DNA from: Type-B symbiont of Plautia stali
Lineage (GTDB): Bacteria; Pseudomonadota; Gammaproteobacteria; Enterobacterales; Enterobacteriaceae
NCBI GenBank assembly: GCA_001485295.1
Contig: BBOA01000006.1
Location: 1-64,000, forward strand
Length of the DNA stretch: 64,000 bases
Direction: 5' to 3'
The notes below the pieces were generated by a model, which did not search any database, was not told the origin of the DNA, and saw nothing but the letters and a program-made list of their open reading frames with translations. Shown here piece after piece: positions 27,212-38,938 of this stretch. The translations under genes were made by a program, and so were the position numbers. Each line of letters opens with the position of its first letter. Position 1 is the stretch's first letter.

Positions 27212-27445
27212 TTAGCGCGGCAACCAGTGACGGAACTTTTTGTAACGCTACGCTAACAACGCCAGCGCGGCGAGACCAGCAGCAGCTTCAGCGCCATGCA
27301 GCCGGTGAAGTGCTAAATATCTTTAGCCGGGTCGGCGCTTAGCCACCTCTGACTCGCCGCTATAATAGAGATAAACCAGCGGCAAAAAAGCCGCCAGATG
27401 CAGCACCGCTTTCAGCTAGATGATCTGTTTTAGCGTCAGTCGTAC
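27212..27445 (-). pseudogene. msrQ: MsrQ heme-binding membrane subunit, internal deletion
   Basis: MsrQ (YedZ) passes electrons to MsrP. The N-terminal segment LTLKQII*LKAVLHLAAFLP, then LVYLYYSGESEV is followed after a frame change by a short piece and the C-terminal RYKKFRHWLPR. About 130 middle residues, including the heme helices, are deleted. A TAG interrupts the N-terminus and no normal start codon is visible next to the msrP stop. Confidence 0.82.
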
Positions 27446-28356
27446 TCAGTAGTTCTCCCGCAAATCAAGCCCGCGATAGAGCAACGCCACTCCGTCGGCG
27501 TAGCCGTTGAAAATCAGCGGCGGCGGGCGCTTCACGCTCAGCGTGCCGCCCGGTCCGTAAAGCGTTCGGTCGTCTACGACCAGCGCGGATGGTCAACGTG
27601 CGGGCTAACATTCGCGTAAAAACCATACTGATTTGACACGATCTGATTCCAAGTCGTCGTCGGCCGATTGCGCGTCAAGGTAATTTTGACGATCGATTTA
27701 ATACCCTTAAAACCATATTTCCACGGCACGGTCAGGCGAATCGGCGCGCCGTTCTGCAGCGGCAGCGCCTTGCCGTAAACGCCAGTACTGAGGAGCGTCA
27801 GCGGGTGCATCGCCTCATCGAGACGCATCCCTTCCACACAGGGATAGTCTAATCCGCCGCCGATAAAGCGATCCTTCTGGCCGGGGATCTGATCGGGCGC
27901 GTACAGCGTCTGAAACGCGACGAAGCGCGTGTTGCTGGTAGGCTCCGCCAGCTTAAGCAGCTTATTCAGTTCGAAACCGACCCAGGGGCACCACTGTTGA
28001 TCAGGCTTCGACGCAGCGCATACGGCAGATACGCTGCTCCATCGCGAACTTTTTAAAGATATTGTCCATATTCAGGGTAATCAGCTTCGCCACTTCGCCG
28101 TCGATGGTCAGCTGCTAGAGGTCGGTTTTCAGCGTGCTAGCGTTGGCGGCCGGATCGGCCTTGTCGAGGCCGAACTCATAGAAGTTGTTGTAGCCGGCGA
28201 CTTTATCTTCCGGCGTCAGCGTCAGGCTGACCTGATATTTTCCCGGTTTGCTGAAGGTCAGCGCGCGGCGGCGTTCAGGTGCACCTGCCGGCGCTGCATA
28301 TTAAAGACGCCTTCTAGTGTCACGTCGGCTTCAGTCAGATATTTTGTGGATTTCAT
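27446..28356 (-). pseudogene. msrP: Periplasmic methionine-sulfoxide reductase MsrP, degraded
   Basis: MsrP (YedY) is a Tat-exported molybdoenzyme that repairs oxidised methionine. ATG 28356 has a good GGGAGGTGAGC ribosome site. The N-terminus MKSTKYLTEADVTLEG and the segments [20 protein letters not shown] and [20 protein letters not shown] match. The Tat signal region is deleted, a TAG sits in KTDL*QLTIDGEV near 28115, and further frameshifts occur in the middle. The last part ([20 protein letters not shown]) ends at TGA 27446-27448. Confidence 0.9.
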
Positions 28357-28642
28357 TGCTCACCTCCCGGCTCGAATAACACGTCCAGCATGATGACTAT
28401 TGCCGATCGCCGCGACTTTCGCTGCGAAAATATGAAATTTTCTGGCGTGGTTCGCCGATGAGAATGCGCTGAAAAACAGAATGACCGAGCCTACCTAACC
28501 ATTGTCTGTTATGGATATACTGGTCTTCTTACGCAGCAGCGCCGGCGCGTAGTGGAAATTATGCTATTTTGCTCGCGCTTGCGTCAGGCGCGGCGCAGAG
28601 CGGGCATAAACGGGTCATCACCGCAGCGAACAAGCACAGGGA
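28357..28642. other. Intergenic region between msrP and csrD
   Basis: The divergent spacer of about 290 bp should contain promoters for msrPQ (leftward) and csrD (rightward). An open frame from 28552 merges into csrD in frame, but it does not resemble CsrD before the RLTKKLSAF segment. I see no RNA gene or clear operator. Confidence 0.4.
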
Positions 28643-30135
28643 TACGATTAACCAAGAAACTTTCTGCATTTATTACATTTTTAAGCTTACTGGCGATGTT
28701 TTTAATGCTGGTAGGCTGCGCTTTTAGCGTTTACTGGCTGACGCACCAGCGCGTCGAGGCGTTGGCGACCGAAGTGAATCAGGCGCTGCTGACGGAGCCG
28801 CCTGACGCGCTGCGCGGCTAGATATAGCACACCATGACGGTGATCAACGCCGAACGGGTCGAGCTGTGCCGCGACGATAACGCTTTTTTCAGGCTGAACC
28901 GCCATGAAAACCCGATGCTGGAAGATGAAACCAACCGCTTTATCCAGTTTGACGTGCCGCTAGTGTACCATCAGGAAGTCACTATGTGCCTCGTGGTGCT
29001 CGGATCCCGCCCACACCTGGCCGACATTTATACCCTGACAGCGATCCTCTTTGTCGTGCTGGCGATGAGCCTGCCGCTGTTTATGATGTACTGCTGGCTC
29101 AACCGCTAGTGGCGCGGCATGGAGCAGCTGGAAAAGCGCGCGCTGAGGCGATCTTGGCGGGCGAGAGCACGCTGCTGCGCAAAGGCGGCGTCGATGAGTG
29201 GCCGCTGCGCGCCAGCAGCGCCATCGACATGCTAAATGCTAATACGCGCCTTCGCCGCGCAAGACAGCCGCACCGACCTGAACAACCGGCTCTTTTTCGA
29301 CAATCAGCTGGCGACGCTGCTGGACGGCAATAACTGATCTAGCGGCGAAGGCAACCCGCTCGACTCCGAGCGTGGCAGCGTGCGCTGGCGCACGCTGCTG
29401 GAGAATACTCTGAGCCGCGGCAGCCCGCGTCTCTACCAGAAACCGGCGGTGCTGCTCGACTCGACGGCAGCGTGCACTATCGCGAGCTGCTGATGCGTAT
29501 TTTCGACGGCGATAAAGAGGTGCTGGCGGCGGAGTTTATGCCGTTGGTGCTGCAGTTCGGCATGGCGGAAGGATGGGATCACCAGCTAGTAATGCGTATC
29601 GCCGCGCTGTCTGAAATCTGGCCTGACGAAACGCTGGCGATGCCGATCAATATTGATTCGCTGCTGCAGAGTACCTTCTTCACTTAGCTGCAAAATATGT
29701 TGTTGCAGTGCACTAAAGTGCAAAGAAAACGATTTTTATTTGAACTTGCCGAGGCAGATGTCTGTCAACACATCAACCGCTTAGCGCCGGGTGTTCCGCG
29801 CGCTGCAAGCGTTTGGCTGTCGCATGGCGTCGCTCAGACTGGTTAACCGTGGTCAGTAGCACCTGTATCAAGCAATTCTCTATCGATTTAATCAAGCTTG
29901 ACGCGGCTTGGTGCGCAATATCGACCGACGCACCGAAAATTAGCTGTTCGTTCAGAGCATGCTCGAGGTGTGCAAATCGACCCAGACACAGGTTTTCGCC
30001 ACGGCCGTGCGGACGCGTGCGGAATGGCAGACCCTAGTCGGGCTGGGGATATCCGGCGGGCAGGGCGATCTTTTCGCGCCTTCGCTGCCGGTAAACAGTA
30101 ATGTGAAAAAGTATTCACAACGCTATCATATTTAG
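28643..30135 (+). pseudogene. csrD: CsrD regulator of CsrB/C sRNA decay, degraded
   Basis: CsrD (YhdA) is a membrane protein with degenerate GGDEF/EAL domains that targets the CsrB/C sRNAs for RNase E decay. The sequence begins RLTKKLSAFITFLSLLAMF with ATA in place of the start ATG. TAG stops occur at 28819, 28825 and 29107. Later blocks (TDLNNRLFFDNQLATLLDG, YRELLMRIFDGDKEVLAAEF, RLFELAEADVCQHI, KKYSQRYHI) lie in various frames. Most of the GGDEF-like region is deleted; the total is about 500 codons against about 646 in E. coli. Confidence 0.9.
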
Positions 30136-31454
<1,319 letters not shown>

Positions 31455-31576
31455 TCGAAATACGCAGGGAATCGCGTGGAAGCTGACGCTGCAGGCGTCG
31501 GCGTCAGTCGTCCAGCCTAGGGAAGTGCGGTGTTGGCCGTACTTTCTTACCTGTTGTCGAGGAACACGCAGAATAT

Positions 31577-32563
31577 ATGAAGCCGATTTTTAGTAGGGGG
31601 CCTTCCCTGCAGTTGCGCCTGTTTTTGGCCGTGATCGGCGCCATCGCAATTATCGTCGCTGATAGCCGACTGGGTTCATTTACCCAAATTCGCAACTATC
31701 TGGACACATCGGTTAGTCCGTTTTATTTCTTGGCCAACGGCCCGCGTCAGATCCTTGACGGTATTTCCGGTTCACTAGCGTCGCGACAGCAGCTTGAGCT
31801 GGAGAATAAAGCTCTGCGCCGCGAGCTTTTCCTGAAAAACAGCGACCTGCTGATGCTGGGGCAATACAAGCAGGAAAACGCGCGCCTGCGCGAACTGTTA
31901 GGTTCGCCGCTGCGTCAGGACGAGCACAAGATGGTAACGCAGGTGATCTCCACCGGCACTGATCCTTACACCGATCAGGTGGTGATCGACAAAGGCAGCG
32001 TCAACGGCGTCTATGAAGGCCAGCCGGTCATCAGCGACAAAGGCGTGGTCGGTCAGGTTATCGCTGTCGGTCAGGTGACTAGCCGTGTTCTGCTGATTTG
32101 CGATGCGTCGCACGCGCTGCCGATTCAGGTACTGCGCAACGACATCCGTGTGATCGCGGCCGGCAACGGCTGCACTGAAGATCTGCAGCTGGAGCATCTG
32201 CCAGGCAATACCGATATTCGCGTCGGCGATATACTGGTCACCTCCGGTCTGGGCGGACGCTTCCCGGAAGGCTATCCGGTCGCGGTCGTCTCGTCGGTGA
32301 AAGTAGACACGCAGCGAGCTTATACCGTCATTCAGGCGCGTCCAACCGCCGGCCTGCAGCGTCTGCGCTATCTGCTGCTGCGGTGCGCGGATAAGAACGG
32401 CGACATGCCGATGGCGCCGGATGACGTGCACCGCGTCGCCAACGAGCGCCTAATGCAGATGATGCGGCAGGTGCCGCCGCCAGCGGGCGAGATGGGGCCG
32501 CCTGCGCCTGCCAGCAACGGTACACAAAGCGCGCCTGCCAACGCGCGCGGAGGCCAGCCTTGA
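31577..32563 (+). CDS. mreC: Rod-shape-determining protein MreC
   Basis: MreC is the bitopic partner of MreB and PBP2. The 328-residue product has an N-terminal membrane helix ([16 protein letters not shown]), a coiled coil ([20 protein letters not shown]) and the beta-barrel region ([40 protein letters not shown]). The C-terminal Pro/Ala-rich tail is shorter than in E. coli (367 aa). Intact. It overlaps mreD by 4 nt. Confidence 0.95.
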   Translation: MKPIFSRGPSLQLRLFLAVIGAIAIIVADSRLGSFTQIRNYLDTSVSPFYFLANGPRQILDGISGSLASRQQLELENKALRRELFLKNSDLLMLGQYKQENARLRELLGSPLRQDEHKMVTQVISTGTDPYTDQVVIDKGSVNGVYEGQPVISDKGVVGQVIAVGQVTSRVLLICDASHALPIQVLRNDIRVIAAGNGCTEDLQLEHLPGNTDIRVGDILVTSGLGGRFPEGYPVAVVSSVKVDTQRAYTVIQARPTAGLQRLRYLLLRCADKNGDMPMAPDDVHRVANERLMQMMRQVPPPAGEMGPPAPASNGTQSAPANARGGQP

Positions 32564-33048
32564 GTCGATACCGCAGCCAAGGTTGTTGGGTTATCTGGCT
32601 GTCCTTTCTTGTCGCCCTCGTGCTGCAGATCATACTGTGGCCGGAACAGTTCTATATGTTCCGGCCATCGTGGATCCTGCTTATCCTAATTTACTGGGTG
32701 CTGGCGCTGCCGCACCGCGTCAATGTTGGCACCGGCTTCGTGATAGGCGGCGTGATGGATCTGATCGCCGGATCCACCCTTGGTGTGCGCGCGCTGGCGC
32801 TCAGCATCATCGCCTACCTAGTCGCCTTTAAATTCCAGCTTTTTCGCAACCTAGCGCTGTGGCAGCAAGCGTTAATGGTGATGGTGCTGTCGCTGGCGGC
32901 GGACGTGATCGTTTTCTGGGCGGAGTTTTTAGTGATCAACGTGTCATTCAGGACGGAAATTTTCTGGGGCAGCGTTATCGACGGGATTCTCTGGCCTTGG
33001 CTATTCTTATTAATGAGAAAGATTCGTCGTCAGTTCGCTGTTCAGTAA
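32560..33048 (+). CDS. mreD: Rod-shape-determining protein MreD
   Basis: The 162-residue polytopic membrane protein of the elongasome. It starts at TTG 32560, overlapping the mreC stop (TTGA), with GGAGG upstream. Hydrophobic segments such as [16 protein letters not shown] and [13 protein letters not shown], plus [20 protein letters not shown], are family-typical. Intact. Confidence 0.94.
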   Translation: MSRYRSQGCWVIWLSFLVALVLQIILWPEQFYMFRPSWILLILIYWVLALPHRVNVGTGFVIGGVMDLIAGSTLGVRALALSIIAYLVAFKFQLFRNLALWQQALMVMVLSLAADVIVFWAEFLVINVSFRTEIFWGSVIDGILWPWLFLLMRKIRRQFAVQ

Positions 33049-33056
33049 GGAATTTT

Positions 33057-33367
33057 ATGCTATCCCTCTATCTGGCTTCCGGTTCTCCGCGTCGTCGCGC
33101 TTGCCGACCGCGATCGCGTGCTCGACTGTTTAGTGGTGACCGACGTGACCTTCATTCTGTTAAGCGCGGCGAAGACCGCCGATTATATGGTCACCGGCGA
33201 GCCGATAGACCAGATGGACAAGGATAGCGCGTATGGGATTCAGGGCATGGGTGGGAAACTTTGTCCGCAAAATTAATGGAAGCTATCACGCGGTTGTCGG
33301 ATTGCCGTTGGTTGAGACAGGCGAGTTATTCAGCCATTTTCAGTCACCGTGTGCTGTAAGAGGATAA
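33057..33367 (+). pseudogene. maf: Maf-like nucleotide pyrophosphatase YhdE, internal deletion
   Basis: YhdE hydrolyses dTTP/UTP. The N-terminus [14 protein letters not shown] is joined by deletion of about 110 residues to [12 protein letters not shown]. The remaining C-terminal sequence ([20 protein letters not shown]) shifts frame at GGGAAAC, which has one extra A, before [18 protein letters not shown]. It ends at TAA 33365-33367 just before rng. Non-functional. Confidence 0.9.
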
Positions 33368-33368
33368 C

Positions 33369-34838
33369 ATGATGGCTGAATTACTAGTTAACGTCACGCC
33401 TTCCGAGACGCGCGTTGCCTATATCAACGGCGGCATTCTGCAGGAAACTTATATCGAGCGCGAGGCGCGGCGCGGCATCGTCGGCAATATCTACAAAGGA
33501 CGCGTCAGCCGCGTACTGCCGGGCATGCAGGCGGCCTTTGTCGATATCGGACTGGATAAAGCCGCCTTTTTGCACGCCTCCGATATCATGCCGCACACCG
33601 AGTGCGTCGCAGGCGATGAGAAGAAAAACTTTATCGTGCGAGATATCGCCGAACTGGTGCGGCAAGGGCAGGACTTGATGGTGCAGGTGGTGAAAGATCC
33701 GATCGGCGCCAAAGGCGCGCGCCTCACCACCGACATTACGTTGCCGTCGCGCTATCTGGTGTTTATGCCTAGCATGTCGCACGTCGGCGTTTCCCAGAGT
33801 ATCGAAAGCGAAAGCGAGCGCGAACGCCTGAACGCGCTGGTCGCGGACTACTGCGACGATCTCGGCGGCTTTATTATCCGCACTGCGGCGGAAGGCATCG
33901 GCGCAGAGGAGCTGGCGCAGGACGCCGCCTTCCTGAAGAGGCTCTGGACCAAAGTCACCGAGCGTAAAAAGCGCAACCAGACCCGCTGCCTGCTCTACGG
34001 CGAACTGGCGCTAGCGCAGCGCATCCTGCGCGATTTTGCCGGTGCTGCGCTGGATCGCATCCGCGTCGATTCTCGCCTGACCTGCGAACTGCTGGTGGAA
34101 TTTACGCGCGAATATATTCCGGAAATGGCCGACAAGCTGGAGTTTTACGCCGGTAAACAGCCGATTTTCGATCTCTTCGACGTCGAGAATGAGATCCAGC
34201 GCTCGTTGGATCGCAAGGTCGAGCTGAAATCGGGCGGTTATCTGATCATCGATCAGACCGAAGCGATGACCACGATCGACATTAACACCGGCGCCTTTGT
34301 TGGCCATCGCAATCTCGATGAAACCATCTTCGACACTAATGTCGAAGCGACGCAAGCGATCGCGCGCCAGCTGCGGCTGCGCAACTTGGGCGGCATTATC
34401 ATCATCGACTTTATCGATATGAGCAATGACGATCACCGTCGCCGCGTGCTGCACTCGCTGGAGTCGGCGTTCAGCAAGGATCGGGTTAAAACCAGCATCC
34501 ATGGCTTCTCGGCGCTGGGGCTGGTGGAGATGACGCGCAAACGCACGCGAGAAAGCATCGAGCATGTACTATGCGAAGATTGTCCAGTCTGCAAAGGGCG
34601 CGGCACGATGAAAACGGTGGAAACGGTCTGCTACGAAATCATGCGTGAAATCGTTCGCGTTCATCACGCCTACGATTCCGATCGCTTTCTGGTCTATGTC
34701 TCGCCGGCAGTTGGCGAGGCGCTGAAAAGTGACGAGTCGCACGGGCTAGCCGAGGTGGAGATTTTTGTTGGCAAACAAGTCAAAGTGCACATCGAACCGC
34801 TCTACAACCAGGAGCAGTTTGACGTCGTCATGATGTAA
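33369..34838 (+). CDS. rng: Ribonuclease G
   Basis: RNase G matures the 16S rRNA 5' end and takes part in mRNA decay. The 489 residues equal E. coli. It has the S1 domain (RRGIVGNIYKGRVSRVLPGM), the metal-site region (MTTIDINTGAFVGHRNLDET, IIIIDFIDM) and the zinc-link cysteines (CEDCPVCKGRGT). Start ATG 33369 follows maf by 1 nt; ATG 33372 is also possible. Intact. Confidence 0.96.
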   Translation: MMAELLVNVTPSETRVAYINGGILQETYIEREARRGIVGNIYKGRVSRVLPGMQAAFVDIGLDKAAFLHASDIMPHTECVAGDEKKNFIVRDIAELVRQGQDLMVQVVKDPIGAKGARLTTDITLPSRYLVFMPSMSHVGVSQSIESESERERLNALVADYCDDLGGFIIRTAAEGIGAEELAQDAAFLKRLWTKVTERKKRNQTRCLLYGELALAQRILRDFAGAALDRIRVDSRLTCELLVEFTREYIPEMADKLEFYAGKQPIFDLFDVENEIQRSLDRKVELKSGGYLIIDQTEAMTTIDINTGAFVGHRNLDETIFDTNVEATQAIARQLRLRNLGGIIIIDFIDMSNDDHRRRVLHSLESAFSKDRVKTSIHGFSALGLVEMTRKRTRESIEHVLCEDCPVCKGRGTMKTVETVCYEIMREIVRVHHAYDSDRFLVYVSPAVGEALKSDESHGLAEVEIFVGKQVKVHIEPLYNQEQFDVVMM

Positions 34839-34987
34839 TCCCCGCCGCCGCTGGGCAAAATCGCCCGCTGTGGGCTAAAAATGCGGCCTTGCTTAGGTTA
34901 ACATGCGCATTCATGCCGATGATTTTCTGGCGACGGTTGAGTATGAGAGATAAGCATCCGTCAAATGCGGAAGACAAGGAGAGGTGT

Positions 34988-37900
34988 GTGAGGAAGCTGC
35001 CGAGGATTTTATTACTACTAGTTACGACGGCGATCGTGATTGTCACGCTGCTGGTCAGCGTGCTGCGTCTGGTCATACCGCACCTCGACAGCTACCGCAG
35101 CGACATTCTGGCAACAGTGTCGCGCGCCAGCGGCGTCAGCGTCACCGCCGACGAACTGCGCAGCCGCTGGGAAACCTTAGGCCCGACGATGCAGATCCGC
35201 GATCTGCGCGTCGATATAAAAGAGAACGGCACTCTCGACATTGCGCGCGTCAGCTTGGCGCTAGATGTCTGGCAGTCGCTGCTGCACTGGCGCTGGCAGT
35301 TCCGCGATCTCACCTTCCGGCAGCTGCGCCTAGACAGCAATCGTCCGCTCTTCTCCAGCGATGAAGAGAAAAACAGCTTCAAGCTAGGCCGCATCAACGA
35401 ACTCTTCCTGCGTCAGTTCGATCACTTCGACCTGCGCGACAGCTCGATCTTTTTCCGCACGCCCTCCGGCCAGCGTGCCGAACTGGCGATCCCTAAACTC
35501 ACTTGGCTGAACCATGCTAACCGCCATCGCGCGGAGGGCGAGGTGAGCCTCTCCAGCTTTTCCGGCCAGCACGGCGTGGTGCAGGTACGGCTCGACTTAA
35601 ACGACAGCGAAGGGCTGCTTAACGACGGGCGCATCTGGATCCAAGCGGACGACGTCGACGTGCGGCCGTGGCTGGGGCGCTGGATGCGCGACAACACGCG
35701 GCTCGACAGCGCACGTTTCAGCTTAGCAGCTTGGGTCAGCCTGCGCGACGGCGATCTCTACGCGGGCGATCTGCTGCTACGCCAGGGCAGTGCTAACTGG
35801 CAGGGCGAAGATGACGCGCATCACTTGCAGGTGGACGGCCTTACCGCGCATCTCTCGCGCTATCAAAACGGCTGGATGGTCAACGTGCCGCAGATGCATC
35901 TCAACACCGACGGCGAAGCTTGGCCTGCCGGGCACGTCGCGCTGCTGTGGCGTCCGCAGGATAAGCAGCTGCTCGGTTCCGATAATCAGGGTGAAGTGCG
36001 GTTCAGGGCGACGCAGCTGGCGTTAAAGCGCATCGCGCCACTGGTACCGCTTTTTGCGCCGCTGTCGCCTTCGCTATTCGAAAACTGGCGCGCGCTGCAG
36101 CCGCATGGCACGATAGAGGGGCTGGCGCTGGATATTCCTTTGCAGCAGCCGGATCAGACGCGCATGCAGGTGAAATGGCGCGACTTCCGCTGGCAGCCTT
36201 GGCAGCTGCTGCCAGGTATCAGTAACCTGAGCGGTGAAGCGCGCGGCAGCCTCAGCAACGGGCAGGTAAAGGTAGAGATGGGCCGTACCGACGTGCTCTA
36301 CGGCGCCATGTTCAACGTGCCGCTGGAGATCCATCAGCTGCGCGGCTCGCTGAGCTGGCTGCGCGATCAAAACGGCCTGACGCTGGATGGCCGCGATCTC
36401 GACGTGCAGGCGCGCTCGCTCTGGGCGCGCGGCGATTTTCGCTATCAGCAGAACCTCGGCCGTGCGCCGCGCCTCGATATTCTTGCCGGCATTCGCGTCA
36501 CTGACGCGGGCGACGCTTGGCGCTATTTCCCGCAGCCGCTAATGGGAAAGGCGCTCGCGTGCTACCTGAGCGGGGCGATCAAAGGCGGCAAAGTCGATAA
36601 CGCGACGCTGCTGTTCGCGGGCAATCCGACGCTGTTCCCGTTCCGTCATAACGACGGCATGTTTCAGGTCTGGGTGCCATTGCGGCAGACAACCTACGCT
36701 TTCCAGCCCAACTGGCCCGACGTTACTCAGCTCGATATCGATCTCAACTTCGTCAACGACGGACTATGGATGAAAGCGTCGCGCTTCAGGTTGGGCGAGG
36801 TGGACGTCGGCAATTTTAGCGCTGCTATCTCGGACTACTTGAAAGAGAAGCTGCTGATTGACGGCGATATCAGCGGCAACGGCGATCAGATCGCGCGCTA
36901 TTTTCAGGATACGCCTCTGAAAACGTCACTGGGCGCAGCGCTGGAGCAGCTAGAGATCAAGGGAAGAACCCAAGGGCATCTGAAGCTTGATATTCCCCTC
37001 GACGGCGAGCTGGTGTACGCCAGCGGCAACGTGGATCTGCACAATAACGCGCTGCGCATTAAGCCACTCGACACCACGTTAGAGAACCTGACCGGGCGCT
37101 TCCGCTTCAACAACAGCAATCTGGATAGCAACAGGCTACAGGCGAACTGGTTTGGTCAGCCGGTTAACGTCAGCTTTAGCACCAAAGAGTATCTGCAGGA
37201 CTTTAGCGTCAATATCAAACTCGACGGCGACTGGCAGCCGGCGAAACTGTCGCAGGTGCCGACGCAGCTCACCAGCCAGCTTGGCGGGAATCTGCCGTGG
37301 CAGGGTGACGTAAACATCACGCTGCTGCACCAAGGCGGGGCGCGCTACGACGTCAGCCTGAAAAGCGACGCGAAAGAAGTGAGCAGTCGCTTACCTGCTC
37401 CACTCGATAAGGTTGGCGGCGAGGCGATGCCCATCGCGGTTAACGCCAGCGGCGATTTGCAGCAGTTTGAACTCAGCGGCAGCGTGGCGAATCGCCATCT
37501 TTTTAACAGCCGCTGGATACTGGAGCCGCAGCTGCGCGTCGATCGCGGTATCTGGCTGAACGATGCGCTCAGCAAACCTGCCTTGCCAGATCGCGCCGGT
37601 ATGGTGCTCAATCTACCGGCCCTGGACGGCGAGGCTTGGGCTGGACTAATGATGGCAGGTGGCGCGTCTGACGCGCGCGGTAGGAGAGAGATGGGCGGAG
37701 TCGCGATGCTCGGTGATGTGATCTTGCGCAGTCCGGCGGTGACGCTAGTGGGACAGCAGTGGCACGACGTTGACGCCACGCTTGAGCAGGGCGTCAACGG
37801 CAAAGGCCGTGTCGGCATCAAGGGACGGGAAATTCGCGGCACGCTGGAGACGGCGCAAAGCGCGGCGTGGCGCGTGGCGCTCGACTATCTTTACTACAGT

Positions 37901-38806
37901 CCTGAATGGCAAAGCGGCGGTAGCAACGGGGAGAAACTGCAGCAGGCCGGCAAAATTGACTTTAGCTGCTGGCCTGCGCTGCAGCTGAGCTGCAGCGAGT
38001 GCTGGCTGCGCGGGCAGAAGTTCGGCCGTATCCAGGCGCAGGTCGCGCCGAATGGCGATACGTTATCGCTTACTAACGGACTGGTGGATACTGGCTGGGC
38101 GCGTCTTAACGTTTCCGGCAAATGGGTCAATCGCCCGGACGCGCAGCGCACCTCACTAAAGGGTACGCTGAGCGGCAGTAATATCAATAACGCTACCAAC
38201 TGGTTTGGCGTCAACACGCCGCTGCGCGACGCCTCATTTAAGGTTGATTACGATCTGCACTGGCGTTCGGCGCCATGGCAGCCCTCGGAAGCGATGCTAA
38301 GCGGCACGCTTAAAACCCATTTCGGCAAGGGACAGATTGCTGACGTCAATACAGGCGCTGCGGGACAGCTGCTGCGTCTGATGAGTTTTGACACGCTGCT
38401 GCGCAAGCTGCGCTTCGATTTTAACGATACTTTTAATAACGACGGCTTCTATTTTGATTCCATCAACGGCACCGCGTGGATTGAAAATGGCGTGATGCGC
38501 ACCGATAACCTGTTAGTCGACGGGCTTGAAGCAGATATCGCTATGCAGGGAAAAGTCGATTTAGTAAAGCGTAATATCGACATGGAAGCAGTCGTGGCGC
38601 CGGAAATTTCCGCCTCGGTCGGCGTGGTGACAGCCTTTGTCATCAATCCGGTGGTCGGCGCGGCGGTCTTCGCCGCCAGCAAGGTGTTGGGTCCGCTGTG
38701 GAATAAAATCTCGCTGCTGCGTTATCACATCGACGGCCCGCTGGATAAGCCACAAATCAACGAAGTGTTGCGCAAGCCGCGCGAAGAAGAGAAAGAGAAG
38801 AAGTGA
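34988..38806 (+). CDS. yhdP: AsmA-like lipid transport protein YhdP
   Basis: YhdP is a very large AsmA-like protein thought to move phospholipid between inner and outer membranes. GTG 34988 (after AAGGAGAGGT) gives VRKLPRILLLLVTTAIVIVT, one N-terminal membrane helix. A roughly 1240-residue periplasmic body follows, then a C-terminal region (DADIAMQGKV-like segment, EAVVAPEISASVGVVTAFVI, NPVVGAAVFAASKVLGPLWN). The 1272 residues compare with 1266 in E. coli. Keeping so long a frame open shows strong selection. Confidence 0.95.
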   Translation: MRKLPRILLLLVTTAIVIVTLLVSVLRLVIPHLDSYRSDILATVSRASGVSVTADELRSRWETLGPTMQIRDLRVDIKENGTLDIARVSLALDVWQSLLHWRWQFRDLTFRQLRLDSNRPLFSSDEEKNSFKLGRINELFLRQFDHFDLRDSSIFFRTPSGQRAELAIPKLTWLNHANRHRAEGEVSLSSFSGQHGVVQVRLDLNDSEGLLNDGRIWIQADDVDVRPWLGRWMRDNTRLDSARFSLAAWVSLRDGDLYAGDLLLRQGSANWQGEDDAHHLQVDGLTAHLSRYQNGWMVNVPQMHLNTDGEAWPAGHVALLWRPQDKQLLGSDNQGEVRFRATQLALKRIAPLVPLFAPLSPSLFENWRALQPHGTIEGLALDIPLQQPDQTRMQVKWRDFRWQPWQLLPGISNLSGEARGSLSNGQVKVEMGRTDVLYGAMFNVPLEIHQLRGSLSWLRDQNGLTLDGRDLDVQARSLWARGDFRYQQNLGRAPRLDILAGIRVTDAGDAWRYFPQPLMGKALACYLSGAIKGGKVDNATLLFAGNPTLFPFRHNDGMFQVWVPLRQTTYAFQPNWPDVTQLDIDLNFVNDGLWMKASRFRLGEVDVGNFSAAISDYLKEKLLIDGDISGNGDQIARYFQDTPLKTSLGAALEQLEIKGRTQGHLKLDIPLDGELVYASGNVDLHNNALRIKPLDTTLENLTGRFRFNNSNLDSNRLQANWFGQPVNVSFSTKEYLQDFSVNIKLDGDWQPAKLSQVPTQLTSQLGGNLPWQGDVNITLLHQGGARYDVSLKSDAKEVSSRLPAPLDKVGGEAMPIAVNASGDLQQFELSGSVANRHLFNSRWILEPQLRVDRGIWLNDALSKPALPDRAGMVLNLPALDGEAWAGLMMAGGASDARGRREMGGVAMLGDVILRSPAVTLVGQQWHDVDATLEQGVNGKGRVGIKGREIRGTLETAQSAAWRVALDYLYYSPEWQSGGSNGEKLQQAGKIDFSCWPALQLSCSECWLRGQKFGRIQAQVAPNGDTLSLTNGLVDTGWARLNVSGKWVNRPDAQRTSLKGTLSGSNINNATNWFGVNTPLRDASFKVDYDLHWRSAPWQPSEAMLSGTLKTHFGKGQIADVNTGAAGQLLRLMSFDTLLRKLRFDFNDTFNNDGFYFDSINGTAWIENGVMRTDNLLVDGLEADIAMQGKVDLVKRNIDMEAVVAPEISASVGVVTAFVINPVVGAAVFAASKVLGPLWNKISLLRYHIDGPLDKPQINEVLRKPREEEKEKK

Positions 38807-38938
38807 ATTTGACGCCGTCGGGGAATTGACGCAGGCTAGTAAAATCTGACTTTATCCGCATCCGCGCAACGTCAGACGGCGCTGACGCAGAATGAGTGTC
38901 AACCCCTCATTATCCGAGTATAAAACGAGCGAGATACA

